Below, one piece after another: positions 1-10,745 of a DNA stretch of 64,000 nucleotides. The stretch is from Cristatella mucedo (taxonomy: Eukaryota > Bryozoa > Phylactolaemata > Cristatellidae). A program made the translations under genes and the position numbers. Below the pieces are notes generated by a model. That model ran no database searches. It saw only the letters and a list, made by a program, of their open reading frames with translations, and was not told the DNA's origin. Where the stretch lies: positions 1,675,501 through 1,739,500 of the forward strand of contig WPIO01000017.1 in assembly GCA_009760855.2 (NCBI GenBank), given 5' to 3'. The first letter of the stretch is position 1; every line of letters starts with the position of its first letter.

Positions 1-183
1 TATAAGCAACACTAGCCAAAGTGCAGTTGGTCCCACATGCTGATGGCTAAATTAGTGTTTAAATGCTGCTAAAAGTTCAGCAGAGCGCCCCTAGAAAAAG
101 AACAACGTAAGTGCTCTCGATCAAGCAGCAGGCACAATAAAAATCCTGCTCTGATCCACAGGATCCAACGAAGGTTCTAGTAC

Positions 184-257
184 TAATACTAATATTACAT
201 TTCTTAGACCGCCCTCAGAGAACTCAATCTCTTTCTAGGTACTAATATATATAATTC
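184..257 (-). mobile_element. LINE family A 3' tail only
   Basis: The reverse complement reads as the family A tail (CTAGAAAGAGATTGAGTTCT, then a GGGCGGT stem end and short AT-rich repeats). It abuts a SINE1 copy with the same orientation. Confidence 0.55.
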
Positions 258-408
258 ATTTATATAATATAATTCATTTGTATAGCACCCCAAGAGAACT
301 TAATTTCTATTCAGGTGCTTCACATATGCCTCAGGACTCGAGCCCCATGACCTTAGGAAGACCATAGTCGGAGCGAGCACTTTAACCACTGGACCAACCC
401 AGCTCGCT
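258..408 (-). mobile_element. SINE1 (tRNA-like head, LINE-A-like tail)
   Basis: Read on the minus strand: a box A-like TGGTCCAGTGGTTAAAG, a box B-like GGGCTCGAGTCC, a short body ending near GTGAAGCACCTGAATAGAAA, and a terminal GGGGTGCTATACAAATGAAT. The family recurs at 16386, 25010, 28343 and 50122. Confidence 0.75.
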
Positions 409-960
409 AGTTGTTTGGCATCTGGCCGAATGATAGCGGTCGGACTACATACAAATAGCATGTTATAAGTAGCTGAAGCACTTCAGCAGTGTCAGCCAAT
501 TCACACCCTCGGTTACTCTCAGGATGATCGGACTTACAGTGGCTGCCCCCATCGTCCATCTACTGATATTTGGCAGATTACTTTGAACTTTGGCTCTTAG
601 GCTGTAATGCTTACAAAACTCTACAAAACGCAACGATAATGTCCGTTCTCCTACTTCCAATTCAGGCACATTCGTTCTTAGCTCGGCTAATTAGTTATTA
701 GGCTCTGCGACACAGAACTGAGGGTCTAAGGTCCAGCTATTGCCCCCCAAACTGTGACTCATCTACCTCGTAACATGAGTCAGTCACATCAAATCCTCAT
801 AAGTCTATATGCAGGCCATATCGTATATCCACGATAAACGATCCAGCTGTCTTCATCAAAGCCCAGGCTGTAAATCAATATCAAAGGCAATAAATATCAA
901 CTGGTTAAAATCAGCCACTACACAAAAAAAATTGCTTTGGTTATAAGTGTGATATAGGAA
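409..960. other. Intronic/unassigned, nothing recognised
   Basis: AT-rich sequence downstream of STRAD exon D on its strand. I looked for the next STRAD exon (helix F region) and found none. A 68-residue minus-strand frame at 463-669 shows no recognisable domain. Confidence 0.5.
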
Positions 961-961
961 C

Positions 962-1304
962 CTCTTATAATAATAATAATAATTCACTTGATAAAGCGCC
1001 CTCAGAGAACTTAATCTCTCTTTAGGCGCTTTACATTTGCTACAAAGTGAAATGCAATTGAATGGTAAGTAAAATCATGCTTGAAAAACAAACAAAATGA
1101 ATAACATGGTTAGGGGTGACATGCACAGGGTCAGCATGCGAATGTGGTTAGTGGCAGCATGCACAGTGTCAGCACGCATAAGCACATCAAGGACGAATCA
1201 CAGGGACCCGCTAGATGCTGTCCTAAATAGGTGTGTTTTTAGGTTCCTTTTAAATGTGGTCAGGTCGGGGGATGTTCTGACGCAGGTCGGGAGGGAGTTC
1301 CAGG
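962..1304 (-). mobile_element. Short LINE family A copy
   Basis: On the minus strand it starts at CCTGGAACTCCCTCCCGACC within the RT C-terminal codons (WNSLPT...SPDLTTFKRNLKT), runs through the 3' UTR and ends with the conserved tail and TTATTATTAT repeats. It has the same start point as the copies at 27714 and 58863. Confidence 0.8.
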
Positions 1305-1404
1305 CTTAATAGGCACTTACTAGCACTCAAGGAGGGTTAGCTAAGTAATGGCTAAATATTCACTACACAATCAGTAAGGCAACACTCTTTCACTAAGGGA
1401 GAAG

Positions 1405-1495
1405 TGTCACATACAGTGAGACGTGTCATACAGCAACACGTGTCATAAGTCAACATGTTTCATATAGCGAGGAGACGTGTCATACAGCTCGCATA
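1405..1495. repeat. Imperfect ACGTGTCATA repeats
   Basis: The motif ACGTGTCATA or close variants (CATGTTTCATA) recurs four times at 20-30 bp spacing just beyond the STRAD exon D donor. It is probably a degenerate minisatellite. Confidence 0.45.
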
Positions 1496-1522
1496 CAGTG
1501 GTCACCTCGGACTGGCACTTAC

Positions 1523-1706
1523 TTGCCGCAGCAGCTCGGGGCTGTAATAGTTCATCGATTTAAGCGAATGCAGAGGGTAATCAAAAGTTACCCCACGGCC
1601 GTCTTGCAAAGTACCACGTGACACATCCAGCTTTACTGCATTTCGCATGCCAGTAAGGCATACGTGACCGGAAGACGATACAAGGATGTGGCTTGGCCGA
1701 ACGCTC
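1523..1706 (-). CDS. STRAD: STRAD exon D (degenerate DFG, activation segment)
   Basis: This 184-nt exon enters in phase 2 after AAATATTGCAG and leaves in phase 0 at CGGCAA|GTAAGT. It completes HRSVRPSHILVSSSGHVCL and then TGMRN. TGM replaces DFG, and the STRAD-type GLR is replaced by GMR. The end reads SMNYYSPELLRQ, equivalent to the APE-containing SPEVLQQ segment of STRADA. The next exon, expected to encode a YDAKSDIYSVG-like helix F segment, is not visible in positions 1-1522. Confidence 0.9.
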
Positions 1707-3103
1707 CTGCAATATTTATTTAGCTCACAGTGTGAGTCATTGGCGTTCCACTAGCATACACAACACCTGTACAAAACAGCTGACAACAGTGATGCTGGTA
1801 TAGAGGGCTGAATCAGCATTACTGAAGCATTGAACAATATACGACGTGCTGACAATCCAATTTTAGCATGGTGAGTGAAGTGCTCCGTCAGACAGGAGCT
1901 GACAGGAGCATGTAATCAGTCAATGCATCAATGACTTCAATTGAGGACTACATGCTGAGCTGCTTCATATTAAGGATGGAGGACAATTATGTGCAACCAG
2001 GTTTTCTATCGCCTGAAACGCTCGCACTGATTTGAGAGCCTCTAGCAAATCTTGATTCGACTAGCAAACCTTCAACCCAGGTCCGGCTCTTCGAAGGCTG
2101 CATTCAAAGCTGCCCTCGCTAAAAGTGAGCGACACGAGCGACACGATCAATTTGGTTTTGATCGATCAATTTGGTTTTGATCGATCAATTTGGTGCTACC
2201 AGGCTTTCTAAGCTTTTCCTTATAGAAAGCCTGTGACGGAGTCAACTACAACTTTTGAGATGGATGCCAAATTTCACCTGTAGCAAAAGAAAATAGCATA
2301 GAGGTTTCCAAACGCTAATATAGCGCTTCGATAGGATGGTTTGCACGCAGCTCATCGTCACCTGAGTCTGCTGCCAGCGAGATTTAGTTGCACATGGAGA
2401 GATCAACCAGCTACAGTTTACTAATATGTGCCATTACCAGACCCTTATATTTTGTCTGCAATCTAAAAATTTCTAAAAATACTTTAATTAATGCAGCTTG
2501 GTTCCAAAGTAGAGCCCACTTTCAAGGGACTTCAGGCAATTTTCCTCTATAGGCTTCTGTCTGCGTGAGCAGCCCCAAAACTATGCACGCAAGCAGCAAA
2601 TGGCTGTGCACAAATACCAGTGGTGTGCAGTCTATTCCGAGGATAAGTGTGCATATGGCAGGTTATGCATGTAGCCATTCACAGTTTTTGGGTCCTTCTG
2701 CAATTTTCACAAGTCACTGCGCTAGCAAGAGAGCAATTGCTCGCAGACAGAAGCAGCATGAATGACTACAGCCACCGTACAACCTCGTTGCTGGCAATAA
2801 CCCGACAGCTACGGCTCCCGAACCAGCGACCGTTTTAACAAATGAAGTTTACATAATTCCAATTTTGCACACGGTCAGAAACCTTGGTTTATCAACTATC
2901 CTGTTTAATCTACCACAGGAAAGATATAGAAGACCCAAAAGTTCAAAACTTTCAGCTGCTAGTAAAATTCGATAAACCTCGATGAATTAGCTATCACGGT
3001 GGTCCAATATAACGACCGGACTGTCCTGGATGTCCAACTAACAAAGTTATGCTTAATGATATTGCAAATTTTTTTTTCATTAATCAGTAGATCATGCTAT
3101 TTT
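1707..3103. other. STRAD intron C-D; small 19-bp tandem repeat
   Basis: No coding signal. It contains a perfect two-and-a-half-copy repeat of GATCAATTTGGTTTTGATC at 2145-2196; each unit is itself nearly palindromic at its ends (GATC). The rest is unique AT-rich DNA. Confidence 0.6.
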
Positions 3104-3192
3104 TACAGCATCTGTAAAGTGCCTAGAAAGAGATTAAGTTCTCTGAGGGTGCTACACAAATATATTAATATTATTATTCTTCTTATTATTAT
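3104..3192 (+). mobile_element. LINE family A 3' tail only
   Basis: Contains GTGCCTAGAAAGAGATTAAG, then TTCTCTGAGGGTGCTACAC and ATTATTATT-type repeats, the hallmark 3' end of family A without any coding part. Confidence 0.65.
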
Positions 3193-3231
3193 TCATACAC
3201 CAAACAACTTTTGACACAGCTTTTATGTATT

Positions 3232-3872
3232 TTAACTCCATATATAACTCTACAAAGCCACACAGACTAAGTGAGTGTTACGTTGAAGAGTTTTCTATAG
3301 GGCACTCAAAGCCTAAGTGGCTTTTGGTATGCATGCAGTAGCCAACGGACTTCATAACATGCACCAAAGAGATAGTGAGAAGCATAGCTCAGTGAGAAGG
3401 GCAGTTGAGGTAGTGAGAAGCATGCAAGTAGCAGCTCAGGACGGCTGGAAAAGTTGTGCAACAGTTAGCAGCACGAGAGTGGATGTCGATGCACAAGAAC
3501 TGTGAAGGTAAGCTTCAAGTCTTGGGCATGCAGACAAAAGCTTTTGCTGCTAAGGTCTTCAGGTGAAAGAATGGAACAGCTAGTTTATTGGCATACGAGG
3601 GTCCGAGGGTATGAAGAGACTGAAATTGGGACAGCAGCTCTGAAACAAATGGAAGGGCAAAGTCATGGCAGACTTTGAGGTTTAATGGCTATTTTGGTAA
3701 CACTGCACACACAGCCGTAGGTAGTCAGTCCCCAATACCGGACAGGGATCAGACATGATGACTAGCTTCGGACACAAACTTCTGAATGAAACGTTTAAAC
3801 GTCAAGGAGTCGTCAAAGAGGACACACAAACTCCGAGTATTCGCCTACAGTCGCACTACGGGACCGCCACAG
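3232..3872 (-). mobile_element. LINE family B 3' fragment with internal deletion
   Basis: The start matches the family B 3' end (CTACAAAGCC...GAGTTTTCTATAG). The far end matches RT codons near 7545-7660 of the long copy (GACAGGGATCAGACATGATG). Intervening ORF sequence is shortened. It ends about 70 bp from the STRAD exon C donor. Confidence 0.75.
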
Positions 3873-3941
3873 GAAGCACACACTGGCAAAGGATGGCAAA
3901 AGCAAGCCTGTGGCAAGCCAGCTGTGCCGTGCCCTGCCGAC

Positions 3942-4065
3942 CTGTGCACGATTCCTGCTTCGTGGAGGTAAACAAGGCCTTTCAAGACCTGCCGAGCAAT
4001 AGCAGCTATCACAAGCTCCGGTATGCCGGAGTGGAAGCCGGCATGTATGAGGTCATGGCAGGAGC
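3942..4065 (-). CDS. STRAD: STRAD exon C (catalytic-loop pseudokinase motif)
   Basis: This 124-nt exon enters in phase 1 after CTCCTTGCAG and leaves in phase 2 at CACAG|GTCGGC. It encodes SCHDLIHAGFHSGIPEL, then RQVLKGLVYLHEAGIVH and the first bases of the next Arg. The motif continues into exon D as HRS, so the catalytic Asp of HRD is Ser, as in other STRADs. A family B LINE fragment ends only about 70 bp downstream of the donor. Confidence 0.92.
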
Positions 4066-4560
4066 CTGCAAGGAGAAGTAGAAACAAAACTGTATAACAT
4101 CAAAGAAAATAAAAAGAATATAGATGCTTGCCGATCGGTGCGACATGGTAGACACTAGAAGACCACACAACGAGAGGTTAACAAAGGTGCAGGGCTTGGA
4201 TGGTCGACAGAATGGCAGGGTTCGGCTGTGGCAAGTTACCTCCCCCTCCCCCAGTACAACGCTTCTTCCACCGTTGACATCGCGACTTTGGAGAATTCAA
4301 AAGTTCCCTACTTCCAGGTCGACTGACGACAGCAAGGCAGCCAGTCAGTGCCTTGCAGGAAATAACATTCCGACAACTAAAGGTTGAAAGAAAGTCTGCC
4401 AATCCTTGCTAAAGATTTAGTATCAAGAGGAGATAGTGTTAGCATCTGACATTTGCAACAGGAAGACGTCTCCCATTCTACAACTTATGGGATTTGTCAG
4501 CTAATAAGAGAGCAGCATAATGCTACTTGATTGAGAAATCCATAAAAAAGTGCACTGGAA
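4066..4560. other. STRAD intron sequence, nothing recognised
   Basis: Contains overlapping open frames of 74-87 codons on both strands with no family resemblance and Pro/Ser-rich composition. No splice sites fit the STRAD phases. Confidence 0.5.
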
Positions 4561-6830
4561 AGTAAAAAAAAAGTCTCCAATGGCCCGGTCCATCCAGCCT
4601 CCCTAAATATTCACACTGTCATTCAGCTGCTTTTACCACAATAGGCATCGTGCTACCACGGTTTTGATTCCACTTGCTAGGAAACAGCGTCATGAGATCA
4701 AATATCAAATTTCATGGAATTGCGCATGCACGTTCACGTAAAATGGCCTCCAATGGCTCAGCCCAATGAACAGTCCTACATTTTTGGACTACAATGTATC
4801 TACAATCTCCACAATCAAAATCACAAAAGTAGTTTTGAATTCAATTTATAGACAAGTGTTTCGGGTTCATCCACAATATTTCGTGCAATTAAGCATGCAT
4901 GTTCTTATGCAATGGCCTCCAATGGCCCGGCCCGTACTGCATTTTTGAACTGTGATACAGCTGCTATTTCCACAATAGGCGTTCTGCAACCAGTTTTGAT
5001 TCCACATCATAGAAAATAGTGTTCTGGGTTTACGAACCAAATCTCATGCCGTCGTGCATGTGTGTTTTCATGCTATGGCCTCCCAACATAATCAAAGCTT
5101 TCCAGCAAATCCGAATTGTGATACAGCTGCCATTTTCACAATAGGTGGCAAACAACTGTGATTTTGATTCGACATAATTGAAAAGACCCGGAACACGGTT
5201 TTCTATAATATGAAATCAAGGCCGTAGTTAAGCAACCCTTATTGTGGAAATGGCAACTGTACTGCTGTTCGAATGTGTAGAGAGACTGGCTGGCCCAGGC
5301 CATTGGAGGCACGACAAAGCAAATGCCTAATGGCAGGAAATTTTATCTGTAAACACTGAACACGATTTCTATAAATTCAATTCAAAACTGCAGTTCTACA
5401 ATGCCTATTGTTGAAATGGCAGGTTTACTGCATTGCAAAAATGTAGGACTGCTCATTGGGGGGGGGGAGCATATCAAGCCGTTGCAGGAGAAAGCAATGG
5501 TGCAAGGGCGTGAAATTAAGTGAATGAACCCGGAACAACGTTTTCTATAATGTGGAATCAGGTTTCACCGTTGCAGGACACCTATTATGGAAATAGCAGC
5601 TGTAACACAGTTAAAAAATGCAGGTCGGGCCGGGCAATGGCATGAGAACATGCATGCGCAATTGCACACAATCTTGTGGGCAAATCCGGAACACTATTAT
5701 CAATAAATTGAATTAAAAACCACTGTTGTGCAATACCTATTGCGATAATGGGAGCTGTATTGCAGTCCAAAAATGTAGGACTGCTTATCGGGCCAGGCCA
5801 CTGGAGGCCTTTGCACAAGAACACGGAGGCAAAATTGCATGACATTTAGTGGATAAACCCAGAACACTGCTTTCTATAATGTTGAGTCAAAACCATAGTA
5901 GCGAGACGCCTATTGTGGTAATGGCTGCTGTATGGCAGAATGAATATTTAGGGAGGCTAAATGGACCGGGCCACTGGAGGCCATAGCATGAGAATGGGCT
6001 AGAGAAATGGTTCGAAATTCAGTAGGTAAACAAAGAATACGGTTTAGTATAATGAAAACTCAAAACTACAGTTTTGCAAAGTTTATTGTGGACATGAAAG
6101 CTGTATCGCCTTTGGAATATTTGAGGGTGCTCATTGGGCCGGATCACTGAAGGCCATAGCATGATAACTCGAAATTGCATTGACATTTCGTGAGTAAACC
6201 TGGAACACTGCTTGCTTTAATGTGAAATCAAAACTGCAGTTTCGTGAAGCTTTTTGTGAAAATGGCAGCTGTATAGCAGTTCGACTATTTAGGGATGCCA
6301 TTTGGGCCGGTCCATAGGAGGACATAGCCCGAGATCGCGCACGAACAATCAGCTGAAATTCGGTGGGTAAACCTGGCATAATGTATTCATCATTTAAAAT
6401 CAAAATGGCAATTTTGCGAAGTTTTTCTAAAAAACGGCAGCAATATCACAGCTCGATTATTTAGGGCTGCTATTTGGGCGGTGCCATCAGAGGTTACTGC
6501 ATGAGACCACACAAGAGTGAACGCATGACCTTTGGTAGATAAACCTAGAACAATGCTTGTGATGAAAACCGCAGTTGCATGAAGCTTTTTTTGTGGAAAT
6601 GGAAGCTGTATTGCAGTTCAAATGTGTAAAAACGTTGGATGGATAGGGGCCATTGGAAGTTATAGAGCGAGAACATGCAAGTGTAATTGCATGAAAAGGT
6701 TTGGTGGCTAAACGAGTAACTAAACCATTCTGTACAAGTTAGAATCAGAATCTGCTGTTTCTGATGTCTATAGTGGAAAAGAGAGCGGCACCAAAGTGTA
6801 TCACTGTTATTCGTGGGACACAAGAACAAC
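4560..6830. repeat. Inverted array of ~168-bp satellite units
   Basis: A degenerate unit with landmarks ATGGCCTCCAATGGCCCGG, CAGCTGCTATTTCCACAATAGG and a GTTTTGATTCCAC...GAAAA block repeats every 164-172 bp. Four units (about 4573, 4741, 4911, 5075) run in plus orientation. About nine (near 5300, 5470, 5632, 5797, 5969, 6141, 6308, 6478, 6647) run inverted. The orientation switches at about 5184-5210, where the two arms face each other across GACCCGGAACACGG. Arms are about 640 and 1620 bp. No coding potential. The right end abuts the long LINE B. Confidence 0.85.
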
Positions 6831-7041
6831 CATTAAAGTAAGTTGTATCTCCGTCTGTAACTCCACAAAGTCATAAAGACCATGTGGGTGTTACACAGGA
6901 GAGTTTTGTATAGCGCACTCACAGCCTAAGCGGCTTTCGGTACGCATTCGGTAGACTTCGTCTCACGCAACAAAGAGAAAGTGGGAAGCATAGCAGAGTC
7001 CGGAGAGCAGTTGAGATAGTGAGTAGTAAAGAAGTAGCAGC

Positions 7042-8682
7042 TCAGGACCGCTGAAAAGGATGAGCCATAGTCGGCAGTAGGAGAGTAGTTGTCGTTGCAT
7101 AAGAATTGTGGAAGCGAGTTCCACAGTCTAGGACATGCAGAGCTAAAGCTTCTGTCGCCAACGGTCTTAAGCGGAGGAATGGGACAGCTAATTTATTGTC
7201 TACACAGGACCTGAGGGCGAGAACAGGCTGAAACTTATGCAGCAGTTCAGTTAGGTACGAAGGAGCCAAGTCGTGGCAGGCCTTGTGGGCCAGCGTAAGA
7301 ACTTTGCTCTGTATCCTTTGCTCAACCGGCAACCATCCTAGCTCTTTCAGCAACAGAGACACGTGCTCAAACCGCTGGGAATTGAAGACTAGCCTTGCAG
7401 CCATATTCATTGTCTGCTGTAGTGGCATAATAGCTTTCTTTGGCAGCCCAGCCAAAAGGGAATTACAATAATCAAGCCGAGACAGAACTAAAGAGCTAGT
7501 TAAATTTTTTACAAGCCACTGTGGGAGACAGCTCCTAATCTTGGATAGGGATCGAACGTGATGGCTAGCTATAGAAGCAGTCTTCTGAATGAAGCTTTTG
7601 AAATTGAGGCAGCTGTCGAACACGACACCTAAATTTCGAGCACATGGTGATGGTCGCACAATAGCATCACCTATTAGAACAGCAAAGCCTTTTAATCCAG
7701 CCACACGCTTAGGGTGTCCTATGAGCAGCAGTTCGGTTTTATCGTCATTTAATTTCAGGAAGTTTTCCGACATCCAGGATCGAATATCGGCAAGGCAAGC
7801 ATTCAGTTTCCCAGTTGCTGCAGCAGACTCCGACGGTTTGAATGACAAATACAACTGAGTATCGTCAGCATAGAAATGATATCCTATTCCATGTGCCTTA
7901 ATCACTTTTCCCAGAGGTTGTGTATAAATGGAGAACAGCAAGGGACCACGTACAGACCCTTGAGGGACTCCACAGGTGACCCTTCTCGTGTCTGAGACCT
8001 GACCCCCACACGACACGGATTGAACACGATCAGACAAGTATGATTTAAACAATGCCAGTGCTTCGTCTGCCAGACCGATCTTTGTTCTCAATCGTTCAAG
8101 CAGAACTTCGTGATCAATGGTGTCGAAGGCAGCAGACAGATCTATCAGAGCTAGGGCAGTGACATTCCCGTCGTCGTTGCCACGTAGAATGTCATTGTTA
8201 ACACGGAGGAGAGCAGTTTCAGTAGAGTGCTGCCTCTTGAACCCTGATTGAAATGTTTCTGACATACCATTATTTTCAATATGTTCAACCAGCTGCTTAG
8301 CAACAACTTTTTCAAGAATCTTTGATAAGAACGGAAGAAGGGAAACTGGGCGATAGTTTGCTAGGACCTCTGTGTCTAATTTAGGCTTTTTAAGAATAGG
8401 TCTAACGATTGCCGATTTGAAGGACTTGGGGACGACCCCTCTTCCCAAAGAAGCATTACAAATCTTGGTTATGGCAGGGCTAAGTTGGTCTGCTAGTGAA
8501 GACCACAGAGATGAAGGTATAGGGTCTTCAAGAGACGAGCTCTTTTTGTTAGACCTTATTAAGGCAGCCACATCGCATGCAGAAACATCGGAGAACCTTT
8601 TAAGGAAGGTCACAGGTTGAGGAACGGCGATTGCTTTGGTCGGGGGAGGGGGGGGGCTTAATGGAGGCACGAATGTGCACAA
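7042..8682 (-). pseudogene. LINE B reverse transcriptase segment
   Basis: Open for 546 codons. RT motifs in order: ANYRPVSLLPFLSKILEK, LALIDLSAAFDTIDHEVL, GVPQGSVRGPLLFSIY, YHFYADDTQLYLSF (catalytic ADD), then NFLKLNDDKTELLLIG. Next comes the CR1/L2-type C-terminal region with LPQWLVKNLTSSLVLSRLDY and ELGWLPVEQRIQSKVL. It ends in the family B-specific FHNSYATTTT tail. The frame is offset from the upstream segment at a poly-G tract near 8645. Confidence 0.88.
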
Positions 8683-9259
8683 TTTTTTCAGTAAAGAAGG
8701 CTGAGAACTTTTCGGCTGAGCCCTTAATATCTGGGGAGTCAGACCTCACAGCATTGGCCAGTAAATGGTTTACTGTCTTATAAATCTGTTTAGTGTCCGA
8801 CTGGCAGGAATTCAGCTTTCTAATGAAAAAAGGAGCCCAGGCTTTTTTAAGCTTTCGGGTGTAAACTCGAAGGAAGTCTTTAAAATTGACCAGATCTGCC
8901 CCAGACCCCGATTTCTTGAAACGACGTTCTAGCCTGCGCTTAACCCGGCGCATCTTAAGGAGCTTTTTTGTAAATTGAAAGGAATCTCCACGACTTTGAA
9001 CACGGATAGAGCGAACGGGAGCATGCTTGTCAAGAGCACTCCTGAGTGTCATGTTCATGGCATCAGTGAGGGTATCGAGGCTGCCGGTCGAGTCCGAATG
9101 CAGATCAAGAAGACCTGCATCGCAAACAGATTTCAAAAACTTGTCCGTGTCAATGCTTTGTAAGTTACGTCTTTGGCAAATTCGACATTGCCCTGCAGGT
9201 ACGAGGGAGCAGGAACAGTAAACGAGACCGAACAATGATCTGAGAGGGTCAGTGGGCAC
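8600..9259 (-). pseudogene. LINE B linker between endonuclease and RT
   Basis: A basic region joining the EN and RT domains: MRRVKRRLERRFKKSGSG, LKKAWAPFFIRKLNSCQ, and KFSAFFTEKIVHIRASI directly before the RT. Such FFxxKIxxIR segments typically precede CR1/L2 RT domains. It is out of frame with both neighbours. The first 30 residues are read in the wrong frame; the true frame encodes the end of the endonuclease. Confidence 0.75.
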
Positions 9260-9268
9260 ACCACAAGG

Positions 9269-9973
9269 TCAGTGGGGAGGATATCCTTGGTGATCGAGAT
9301 CTAGAATGTGGCCACCGACGTGGGTGCTATGATTAACGTGTTGGGCCAGACCAAAATTCTCCAGACAGTCAAGAAATGAGCGGACCTGGCTGTTGCTAGG
9401 GTTGTCAACGTGAATATTAAAGTCTCCTACAATCAGTAACGGCCTGTTACACACAAATATTATAACAAGGAACTCTGAAAACTCCTCTATAAACAAGTTT
9501 AGACAGCCAGAAGGAGGCCGGTAAATCACAGCAGTGAGAGGCATTGTCTTTGATGAAGACCTGATAGCAACCGATTCAAACGATGACCCATGCGAGAAAC
9601 TGCACATGTTATAGCCAAACCATTCGCTAACAACAATTGCAACCCCGCCACCAACCTTGTCAGAACGCATGGACTGATAGAATGAGAACCCGGGTGGAGT
9701 GGTCTCGGAAATACAGCTACTGGAACAAGGCGTCATCCAGGTTTCGGTAAGCAGAAATGCATCTAACTTCTCATGGACCACCTGATTGCGGATAAGTAAC
9801 CCCTTGGCTTTTAGCGAGCGGACATTTAGTAGGCGGAATTTAAGAAGCTGTCCAATAACTGGGCGACGGCGATGAAGTGGCTTGTATTCTCTACCGTTCG
9901 CGTCCGGCCCGGCGGATGCTGGCTCTTCGAATTTGAATTGGACCTTGGTAACGGCCGTCGGACGACTTTTCAC
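9269..9973 (-). pseudogene. LINE B endonuclease (APE-like) segment
   Basis: 234 codons with LLKFRLLNVRSLKAKG, LDAFLLTETWM (catalytic Glu), VGGGVAIVVSEW, RPLLIVGDFNIHVDN (catalytic Asp/Asn) and HSTHVGGHILDL. The frame is lost after ILDL; shifting by one base restores DILPTDLVVCPLTLSDHCSV, which contains the SDH motif. An ATG at 9973 is a possible ORF2 start. Confidence 0.8.
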
Positions 9974-10004
9974 AACGTGCTGGGCTACTGCAGGGTACCT
10001 ACCT

Positions 10005-10041
10005 ATTAGTCGATACCTACCACCGGTAGGTATCGACTAAT
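10005..10041. other. Perfect 17-bp inverted repeat (hairpin)
   Basis: ATTAGTCGATACCTACC at 10005-10021 and its exact reverse complement at 10025-10041 are separated by ACC. It lies about 30-70 bp upstream of the LINE B ORF start, so it may be part of the element's 5' UTR or its insertion junction. Confidence 0.85.
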
Positions 10042-10624
10042 GGCGACATCGCACCTTATGCTAAGCAGGTCCTGTTTTGTGTAGCATATCCGAGGACAGC
10101 TCATAAATAGTCACAGCGAAGATAGCAGCGGAATACCCGAAGGTATTACGGAGATACCAAGTAAAGGTCCACACCACGCTAGGAGCCGCCCGAGGCCGCT
10201 CTTTAGCGCGGGGAGGAAGCTCATAAAGCATTACTAGTAGGAATGGCCCTATAATAGTGTCCCTTCAGAGATACTCATACACACTAAAATGAAGTACTTC
10301 TGCTTAGCACCACAGTCACAACTCGGTCAACTTTAGGTTGTGCAATGTGATGGCGGAAGCAAGCGAACTGGTCCGAACTGTCTCCTGAAACAAAAAGTAA
10401 CAGCCCCTTTTGATAAAACGATCATTACTGCTAGGGCTACTCAAAAGGTCTGGCCAACTGTGGGCAATGCCATCAAGAGACCGTCGTATTGATCAAAGTG
10501 AACCTAGCATTTGCTCATGCCAAAACTCGCAATACTGCCGGCTGGATCTGCTTGTGGATATACTTGATAACAGTTGCCAGACTGCCTCTCCAGCAGCTGA
10601 TGTTACACAAGTCCAGCAGAATTA
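10042..10624. other. Possible LINE 5' UTR or unique intron DNA
   Basis: Moderately GC-rich up to about 10240 (AGGAGCCGCCCGAGGCCGCT), then AT-rich. No ORF or family recognised. It could be the 5' UTR of the LINE B copy; the left boundary of that element is not defined by a visible target-site duplication. Confidence 0.4.
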
Positions 10625-10745
10625 AAAGCAGTGATTTAGTTACAGAAGAACCTTAGCGGCTGTCACCCGCATGCCATAGGCAATAAAATATTGCCTTCTG
10701 ACGGACTCGAACTCAGACTTTAGGACCTAGGTACCCTTATCACTA
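10625..10745 (-). mobile_element. Decayed SINE2
   Basis: Shows the SINE2 body on the minus strand (AGAAGAACCTTAGCGGCTGT, a CAATAAAATATTGCC segment and a box B remnant GACTCGAACTC) with heavy divergence. Confidence 0.5.

Larger units (their letters stand above)
6836..10000 (-). mobile_element. LINE family B, nearly complete CR1/L2-type copy
   Basis: A non-LTR retrotransposon of the CR1/L2 group on the minus strand. It has an apurinic-type endonuclease, a linker, a reverse transcriptase and a 3' UTR of roughly 200 bp ending near GACGGAGATACAAC. The ORF is split by three apparent frameshifts (about 9300, 9175 and 8645, the last in a G8/G5 run) but is otherwise open, so the copy is young or the breaks are assembly errors. 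It inserted next to the satellite array inside a STRAD intron, in the same orientation as the gene. Confidence 0.88.

Noticed and set aside
4560-6830. CRISPR-like array
   Set aside because: Units are about 168 bp, degenerate throughout, with no short exact repeat plus unique spacer, and the host is an animal.
7283-7858. Plus-strand frames of 62-89 codons inside the LINE
   Set aside because: Antisense shadows of the LINE B reverse transcriptase.
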